Assembly: GCA_024449915.1 (NCBI GenBank)
Contig: JAMZAV010001049.1
Location: forward strand, 186,001-250,000
Source of the DNA: Sweltsa coloradensis
Taxonomy: Eukaryota > Arthropoda > Insecta > Plecoptera > Chloroperlidae
Reading direction: 5' to 3'
Length of the DNA stretch: 64,000 nt
This document shows, piece by piece, positions 56,391-64,000 of this stretch. Each line of letters starts with the position of its first letter. Within the stretch, counting starts at the first letter, position 1. Both the position numbers and the translations under genes were made by a program. The notes beneath the pieces were generated by a model. That model ran no database searches. It had not been told where the DNA came from and was given only the letters and a program-made list of their open reading frames with translations.

Positions 56391-57770
56391 TAATATAAAT
56401 TACTATAGGCCTAGCCTAACATATGCATGGAAAATAATAAGGATAGTCTAGGCCTACAATCTAGCCCTACATATTTTATTTTGCACCTATTAGGCTACCT
56501 CAATTGAATTTTAAATCTGGATCCAATTGTTTGGTGGCATAAAAAGAGAAGTTGAACGTACTCTTTCATAGACAGTGCTAAACGTAACCAACTATCTGCC
56601 ACCAATGCACGGAAGATTACATTTGTTGTGCATAACCTTAAAAAGGAAAAAAGATGCAGACCAAGATGACCCCTTGAAACTAACAAATCAGGCACTGTGA
56701 TGGAGACTGATTTGCCACGTAGCGTAGCTACCCCACAGATGATGATACTTTATTTATTGGTAGCGACGATGAAATATTTGTATAGGCCTACATTGTTCAG
56801 TAGGCCTGGAACTAGGTCGTACCTGTGCATGATTCCCAAAAATTCCCATGATTTCTCAATTTTCTCCTGTGGAAAAATTCTCAAGAATTTTCTCGAGAAA
56901 TTTACATCACTGGGCCAACATCCAGTTGTGAATTGTGATCTAATTTTACTCTGTTCAACTAGACCTAAACACAGTGACATGTAACTAGCCCTTGTTCTTT
57001 TGTGTGTGTGGGGGGGGGGGGGGGGAGAACATTGCCCAGGAAACAATAGTTTTGGGAAAGGTACAAGAGGGGTAGGCCTACTGGGGCACATATCTCCAGA
57101 AAAATGAAGATTTTTATCATTGCAAATGTTTGTATTTTACTAGGTTTACGCTAAACACATTTAGGCCTATTAAAGAGTCTGCATAGACTACAAAACTTGA
57201 AATCACTGATTAGTGAGCTGTTGTGAAAGAGAGACAGAAAAAGATACTGTGTAGGCCCGTAGGCCCAGAAGCGTAAAACCGGAAGGGGTGGGGTGGGCAC
57301 AATTGTGTGGCAATATTCAGAAACTGAAGATAAAACTGACAAAGTTTTCAATTTTATTATCGACAAAACCATGTTTAAAGCCTCCTACAATAAATACCAC
57401 CATTTTCAATAAAAAAAAATTCAAAAATGAAATGAATGTTAAAGAAATAAATCTGGGGCTATGCACCCTGTAGCATGAAAGTTTCATGGGCAATGCTCGC
57501 CCCTCTCCCCCAAAAGCAAGGGTTAGTTATGCCACTGTGTAGGCCTATTAAGTCTAACGCAATGAGTAAATAGGATTATATAAACAAGAGGGGAGAAACG
57601 GAAGCATTTTGGAGTTTGGACAGCGTGGAATTTTTTATTATGGAGGATAGCTAGGCCTATTCTTACTCTCTGCAATCTTTCACAGCGTTTCTCCTTATGC
57701 AGTACCGGTATTGTTGTTTTTTAAAAAAATTGTGAAATAAAAATATTACTCTTCTTTCACATTGCCAATA
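56391..57770. other. intergenic, no gene recognised
   Basis: Short frames on both strands lack signatures. A G16 run lies near 57010. Confidence 0.4.
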
Positions 57771-57774
57771 ATAT

Positions 57775-58283
57775 TACGGATGGATGAGTGCGAATAATCT
57801 TAGCTGTTGGATGACGCAATCGGAAGATCCGCGTTTTTGTTGTTGTTGTGGTTTCCGCCATATTTGCAAGTATCGACAGGTTGTGACTTGTCTTGTAACA
57901 GGTGCGTCTCCATTGTGCTCGCGCATGGAACAGGAACAGGTAGTTCGCAGGGGGTCGTTGCAGGCTGCAGCTGTGTTGTACGAGTGAGGGGTGAAGGTCG
58001 CAGAGAGAGAGAGAGAGAGAGAGTGTGTGTGATGATTCACGCACCAAATCAACAGTTAGCGTGTGCGTAATCAGGAGGCGAGTGCGAATCGGATGCGATA
58101 ACTTGTGTAGGCCTACATGTTGTACACACACACACGTGTGCCAACTTGATAGGGTTATCTAATGTAGCGGTTTGTTGTGTACAAGAACGCCAACGAGGGG
58201 GGTTCGGGGAATCGGGAACAACATTATTTCTAGTTTTATTTTCAACGGTGACGAGTGTAGATCGCTACAGGTTCCTGCTAATT
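57775..58283 (+). promoter_or_regulatory. candidate CpG-type promoter and non-coding first exon of a downstream gene
   Basis: This is a locally GC- and CpG-richer block in AT-rich surroundings, with GGTTTCCGCCATATTTG (YY1-like), (GA)n at 58003-58022 and (CA)n at 58127-58135. It ends CAGGTTCCTGCTAATTG followed by GTAAGC at 58284, a good donor. No long frame fits. If real, the coding exons lie beyond the window. Confidence 0.3.
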
Positions 58284-59866
58284 GGTAAGCGCGACTTTTT
58301 TTATACCTCTACTATTATGTAGTCGCTGTCCTAGGGCCTACCTTTCTGTGGGCGTAAAAAAATACTCTCGTTTAATCGTTTATTGCAGATAGGATAGGCT
58401 TACATGCACTAGGCTTTAAAGTGGGAGATAAATGTCGGGAGTTTTGACCACTAGGCAAGGCATACATAGGAGGCCTCTACTTTGCAGGTTGCCCAAATCA
58501 CATAGGCCGAATTTGTTATACAAGTTTGCGGTTTTCTGTCAAGAAATAAAGTGCTGGAATAATTAATTCCTGTCCTTTGCCTCCTTTGGGACTGGTTTTT
58601 GTTTGTAATTTGTTTCCATTGTTCTACAAACATTACCGCCGGCTATGGGTTTATAAACCCAATTACCATCCAATTACGGCCATCTTTACCAATATTTGCC
58701 TCCGCATCTAACCAGATGTCACCAACGCAAGTCTTTGTGCATGAAGGGGTAAAACGCTAGTTCCGTAAATTTGGATTATTGAAATAAGAAAATATGTAGG
58801 CTAATTTGTAGGGACTACCCATGGTACAAGGATATCTATGTGTGATACCATTGCCATTGGATCATGGGGACTACCTCACCCATATTCCTGATATTGCTTC
58901 CTCTCTTCAAATCAAAAATCCTAAACACATTCTCCCCCCCCCCCCCCCTCTCTTTCAATCAAACTTAGGATTTTTAATTTGAACTAGGCTAGAAGGCTAT
59001 GGGCATTGTCAAGGTATTGCGTCATACTCATGAAGCATAACTCTATGATGAAAGAACCAGCTTGCAAACATTAGGCCTAAATCCCGAGCTCAAACAACTT
59101 TCTTGACTTTGTCTCCTTTAATTTTTCGCTAGACACTATGGTTGTTTACTTTTACTTCAAGGCTTGTCCGCCAATTTGCGTGTGTACACATTACACAACA
59201 CAAGTTGGTCTCTGGAACCTTGACATTCGTGCCATACAGTCGTATGTGACGAGGAGTCGCGACAAAGGTTCTTGCCCCCGTGACTGCAAGTGCAAGCAAG
59301 CACCCTACTTTCTTCCCTACCCGACGACAAAAGAATGCACAAATCGATAGACTTGCCTAGCGAACATGAAGAGTTGGTTAATTTACTCGGATATTTTATA
59401 CAACAAGAATGTTCCGACTTCCGAGTAGCGTTTTAATTTAATCTGCATTTACGAGCACACGCACGAACCTTCAAATCTCAACAGAAAGGTCGCGGGTTAG
59501 AATATGGATACGAAGTGTGAGTCGATTTTGTTCAATTAGATTTTTGTTTTGTTGCCTAACGTATCTTACTCTTTTTTAAATTCTGTTTTAAAACATTCCA
59601 TCATAATTTTGCATCATCATCTGTACAACAATGTTCATAATCATTAATTTCATACTGTTTTATATATTTTCTTAATTTTTTCTTTTTGAGAACATGTAGG
59701 GCCTACTTTGTATTGATTAGTACGCTGGATCCCCGTGACCATCCATACTAATTGGCCAGCTGTCAATAAAGATTGAATTTATTATTATTAATAAGTTTAC
59801 CTAAGGCTGTTCGAGACGATGAGTGGTGATAGATGATGGCGATGAAGGACGATTACAAAAAAAAAA
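58284..59866. other. no gene recognised
   Basis: Would be first intron if the preceding exon is real. A C-run lies near 58931-58948. Small frames (59138-59350) have no signature. Confidence 0.4.
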
Positions 59867-59948
59867 CGTGCCTTATGCTGGATTCGAACCTACGTCCTAG
59901 TAGAGTCATACGCTTCGGACTAGCGCCCTAATCGTATGTGCCAACACG
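59867..59948 (-). repeat. tRNA-like sequence
   Basis: On - there is a B box GGTTCGAATCC with a T stem of four pairs out of five, and an upstream TGGCACATACGATTAGGGCG. Acceptor ends do not pair, so it is a pseudogene or SINE head. Confidence 0.45.
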
Positions 59949-60332
59949 GATTTCGATTTTGTTTGAATAATCGTTCGTCACAAACAACCAGTACACATTT
60001 CATACACCAAAGCCATTTCCAATTAGGCCTAGATGTTTCTATTTATTTATTTAACGTATTTAACATATAAATATGAGACGTTAAGCAATATCCAATCAAT
60101 CAATTTAACGTATAAACCTTAAAATTTACAAAAAAATGTAACAAATAAATTATTACTGAAAAACTAATTTTAGTCAGTGCACAGCTATACTAGGGTGTAA
60201 GACTTGTGACTTGTTGTGCTGTGACATGGCCTACCGCTATGTGGAAGCCAAAACGCTTATTCCCCCCTCACCCTCTCGAAAAAGGGATCCTACGCGCCTG
60301 CCCGAGTGCATGTAAGCTCCACTCATCTCTTA

Positions 60333-60590
60333 TGCTGAACAAAGCGCGCGACTCTGATTCTGGAGGTCTCGGGTTCAAATCCCGTGGAGACAGGCAATCC
60401 TGACTGAAGGTTTTTTTCCGAGGTTTTCCTAAGTCGTTAATGCGAATGCAAGGGATTGATTACACTCTTAAACAGCCCTCGGACATCCCTTCACAAATCA
60501 CAATTGTCCTATCCGCAACACCTGGTTAGTCACCTGAAGATGGGGCATAAATTGCACCCTGGGCAGGCATCCCACAAAAATTATAATTAT
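60333..60590 (+). repeat. tRNA-derived SINE
   Basis: The head GCGCGCGACTCTGATTCTGG, B box GGGTTCAAATCCCG, then AAGTCGTTAATGCGAATGCA, AAACAGCCCTCGGACATCCC, CAATTGTCCTATCCGCAACA, CACCTGAAGA and ATTGCACCCT. Same family as 19135-19342. Confidence 0.7.
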
Positions 60591-60735
60591 TCACTGCTTT
60601 CATAAGAGACGAGGTGTGTGTGTGTCTAGACTCTTGGAGAGTACTTACATAGGCTATGTCAACAAAGTCACTTGTCAGCATTATTGCGTAATATCATACA
60701 ACTATTGCCCGTGAATTTACTATGTTCATAAAGCA

Positions 60736-61059
60736 TCATTCACAATCAGTTCTAAGTCGTAAGGCCCAAGGCGTAATAATTTGTATTGCCGAGTATGTGT
60801 TTCAATCAGAACGTTCACAACACGTCCCAAGTCGCAAGGCGTATGGTATATGTCGTAACGAATTGCCCAAAATCCAATTCTTACAACGGTTTCTTACGAC
60901 GAGCCAATCACGAACAAGGGAAACTCCACAGCTGACTGTACGCGCATGCGCAATACACAGGAGCAATGAAAAATGGTATGGTTGTTGTAAACGCCTAGCA
61001 TTTCTTACGACTTACGCCTTAGACCTTGCGCCTTACGACTTAGAACTGATTGTGAATGA
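60736..61059. mobile_element. TIR/foldback MITE
   Basis: TCATTCACAATCAGTTCTAA plus GTCGTAAGGC on the left are exactly mirrored at 61030-61059. Several further copies of AAGTCGYAAGGCG occur inside. The centre carries GCGCATGCGCA, an NRF1-type site. 324 bp. Confidence 0.65.
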
Positions 61060-63400
61060 ACCATTTTATGATGAGTTTGATTGAGTTTGAGACAGTCTTG
61101 TCGCGTGCGGGTTCATATGATAGGGGAGGTCAAGGGTGGTGACAAGCTGAAATCACAATCGTAAACTAAGTTTGAAGTTCATTTCACTACTTCTTTTCAG
61201 CTGATTTGTTGTCCGTTCGGAACTCTAGAAATTGTCCTAACATGCAATTTTTTTTTTTTTTTTTACAAATGTAATAGAACAGACCGAACGTAAGTTATTC
61301 GAACGGTTCGTAAGGAAAGGCAAAAGTAAAAACAAAAGTCGAATTTGCGGACAATCACTCGGGTGGCTAAATCGATATTATAACTTTAAATTAGGTAACA
61401 TCTCGAATCATTCACTTTTCAGATTGACATTTGTCCGTGAATATGTTGTCAAGGTCAGAACGTTTGTTCTTCCTGTACTAGCTGCTATGACACGTTTCCG
61501 TTATGTTCAGAACTGTGTTTAGTTTTAAACCGACCAACAATGAAAGAGTGGACTATGCTACGTTTTGTACAAGACAATTCGTAATTCTCCTTTGTCTGGA
61601 CAGCCCCCAACCAACAATGCGACGTCACGAGCACGCCACTCGGTTCAGATTTGTGTCATCGATCTCCTGTGATTCAACCAGATTCTCGTTGGTTGCCCAA
61701 CAAGCGATGACCGGTGCATGCGAGGCCGCCACCTGAGCAATCAAATCACTAAGCGTCTTCGTTATGTACTCTGATGCTAAACGTATTCCCCTACCTTGTC
61801 CGTTGTCATTGTTGTCGTATTTTTGTAACGCAATTTGTCAGTTTTTTTTCGTATGTTCACTGTAATGATCACATCTGTTTATACTTCTGTTCTATTTTAG
61901 TTTCATACTAAGGCCCCCTTAATAATATATAGGTAATGAATTTTCCTTTACATCCTACTTTTTAACTATACTCTATAGTCTATAGTATTATATTTTTAGT
62001 ATTAATAATTTGACGACATCCATATTTGCACCTTGTATAAATCAACGGACTAATAAAAAACTTGGGACTTGAACCACTTTATAGTTTGTACCCTATGTGA
62101 CCGTCTTCACTCTAGGGCTAATTGTTAGTAATTTAAATTATGATGTTGATGTTTTAATAGTAAGGAGTGAATTTCCAGACTGTTAGAAACACTTTGTAAT
62201 TAATTCAGTCAGAAACTCGAGCTTTCAAGTATGACTGAGCCCCCCCCCCCCCCCCAAACAGCACCTCACACCAAAAATAAAGTCAAGTCAGTCATTGTCA
62301 GTATTGTTGGTCAAACGACGACTTTCCGCATGCCAGTCTCACATCTATCTGTGTTCGTTTCACAATTTACGCAATTTCGTAGTGTCTACTGTTATCTCAC
62401 TATTTTATTTTATTCAGTTAGGTTTAGTTATTACCATTATCGTTCTTTATCACTTACTTTACATAACAAAGTATTATCATAAATATTTGTGATTACAATA
62501 CTACAGCGATTACGAGTGCACATAAACTGTACAACCCTTCCTTGTGCGGAATTCGGATCCACGTCCCAACTACGACAAAGTGCAATTAACCATGAAAAAT
62601 TTTTATTGTATTTAAGACAATTCCCAGGCCTTGTAGAGAAAACACTCAAAACAAAGGGCTGCGTCAATAATATGACAATGACACCTTTTTTTAGGAGACG
62701 CTCTAGTACTTGTCACTTATCTATCTGGGCTACGTTTAACAATTAGTGACTCATTTCGGACCTGCGCAATTAGGTGATTCAGTTAGGTACGCGATTACTT
62801 TTATATAAAATACGAAACTCTGTGATACTGTTAGCTCGTATCTGTAAACGTGATAAGTGAAACACAGCTGTACATTGGTCAGCGATTTAAAAAGATAGAC
62901 ATAATACTACTGTACAATATGATTGTTCTTTTTGTTAGGATTCCTGATTGTTGATCACAAACAAGATTACGTAAATACATACGCGTGTTCCACTCTTATT
63001 TTAGACTGTTGCACACTCGTTTTTCCTCGGTCCAGCGTAATACGAGGAAATAGAGGCGCTCTGTCATAAAATACCTTACTAAAAACCTTACTAGAGATAG
63101 GCTAGAATCATATTGTATTGTATTGTATTGTATTGTATTGTATTTTATTTGCAGCTGTTAGATTACATTAATGATGCCGTAACAATTACGGGCATCGTAA
63201 CATCTACCTCTACTCTATCCAACATCTACCAAAGTAGGTTAATATAATATTGTGAAAGAATTGTGACCGATGGTCGACGACTCGGTCGACGATGATGCCA
63301 GTTTTGAAAATGTGAATGTAGGAATGTTTTTTTAAGTGAAACGTAATGATTTCACGTAATTACGAAATACGTAGGCCAATATGTACAATATTAAAAAATC
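61060..63400. other. intergenic, no gene recognised
   Basis: AT-rich. T-run at 61245-61264, C-run near 62240, and (TTGTA)n at 63112-63142. A degenerate B-box-like GTGGATCCGAATTCC lies near 62550 on -. Confidence 0.4.
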
Positions 63401-63404
63401 GTGT

Positions 63405-63475
63405 ATTTTGAGGGATTCGAACCCGCTTTCCTAGGAGTGAAATATAATCGGTCAGAAACCTTTGCTGTTTCGTAG
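63405..63475 (-). repeat. tRNA-like sequence
   Basis: On - AAGCGGGTTCGAATCCCTC is a perfect B box and T-arm. The 5' part does not fold as a tRNA. Confidence 0.4.
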
Positions 63476-63520
63476 ATCAAATAATCGTTCAAATGCGTCT
63501 TTTCAAACTTGAGGTACCAG

Positions 63521-63794
63521 TCAGTGGCGGATCTATAGCTCTGATTCATGGGGGGGGAAGGACGGTGATCTTCCCCCCATGAATATAACGAAAGCGAATT
63601 TGAAAGTGTCAGTAAAGTATCTAGAGAGAGAGGGGGGGGGGGGAAGTGCAAAATTGCGAATTTGCAACTTTCAAAGGCCGAAAAACAGGTAAAAAGTCAA
63701 AAATGAAAAAATGGGTAATGGTGATATTGGGAATTGGCTAGTAGGGTACGCAATCAGAATCGGAATCTTTTTCCCCCTGTATCCGCCACTGGTA
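63521..63794. mobile_element. TIR element (CAGTGGCGGAT ends) with inner foldback
   Basis: The ends are CAGTGGCGGATCTA and TGTATCCGCCACTG. Near the left end TTCATGGGGGG pairs with CCCCCCATGAA. No clean duplication. hAT-like by the CAGTG ends, tentative. Confidence 0.5.
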
Positions 63795-64000
63795 AGCCTA
63801 CTGGATAGGCTAGTAAATAAATCCACTTAGCTAACGTATACCGATGAACAAGATAAGTTGAGCCAGTCATAATATCCGAGCTCAACAAAGACAGGAAGCG
63901 AAAACATCGGAGTATCTCTTATCTTTGTTAGCACTGTGTATGACGGTTATAACTGTGTCAGACTACATGGGACGTTGTCAATGTCACCGTCATCTACCCA

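Overview
This is animal nuclear DNA. It is AT-rich and dominated by introns and transposable elements, with only three recognisable protein-coding genes and no prokaryotic layout (no operons, no ribosome binding sites). The palindromic words AGGCCT and CCTAGG (often as TAGGCCTA) are scattered through unique sequence everywhere. MDH1B implies an animal with motile cilia or flagellated sperm. Together with the element types present (Penelope-like, Helentron-like, many hAT and foldback elements, tRNA-derived SINEs), this suggests a marine invertebrate, perhaps a deuterostome. The species cannot be fixed from the sequence.

Genes. (1) A BCAP31/BAP31 homologue, an ER membrane chaperone and sorting receptor, is an uninterrupted 229-codon reading frame on + at 12775-13464, just downstream of a CCAAT-box promoter. 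(2) KDM8/JMJD5, a JmjC 2-oxoglutarate oxygenase, lies on - from 54260 to 23403 in five exons (447 aa, complete Fe(II) triad). (3) MDH1B, a malate-dehydrogenase-like protein, lies on + from 30425 to 45012 in five exons (613 aa). The whole MDH1B gene sits inside the 24.3-kb last intron of KDM8, in antisense orientation. All ten coding exons join in frame through GT-AG splice sites.

Layout. 1-12 kb: no host gene. It holds a Tc1/mariner-type MITE, a Helentron-like element, a LINE 3' tail, a Harbinger-type element with TTA duplication, a 2.3-kb inverted repeat containing two facing Penelope-like fragments with GIY-YIG motifs, and a LINE split by an 863-bp element with an 8-bp duplication. 12-14.5 kb: CACTA-like MITE, promoter, BCAP31, and a MITE with 9-bp duplication. 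15-23 kb: hAT-like and foldback elements, a SINE and a promoter-like site. 23.4-54.3 kb: KDM8 with MDH1B nested inside, their introns packed with repeats. 54.3-64 kb: KDM8 upstream region, a tandem-repeat patch, a candidate CpG-type first exon (about 57.8-58.3 kb), and tRNA-like and SINE sequences.

The most interesting non-genic signal is a set of at least eight copies of an element that begins TTGGATGAGCG, ends CTAG next to a T, carries an inverted copy of its 5' end just inside its 3' end plus a terminal hairpin, and makes no target duplication. One insertion can be checked against a paralogous empty site inside this same window. The architecture matches non-autonomous Helentron (rolling-circle) elements. 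A second family with the same 3'-end design is inserted into one copy of the first. Other observations worth checking are a roughly 22-bp module shared by four unrelated loci, inverted repeats bracketing KDM8 exons 2-3, a family of foldbacks with G-runs in the stem, and several stacked palindromes in MDH1B introns.
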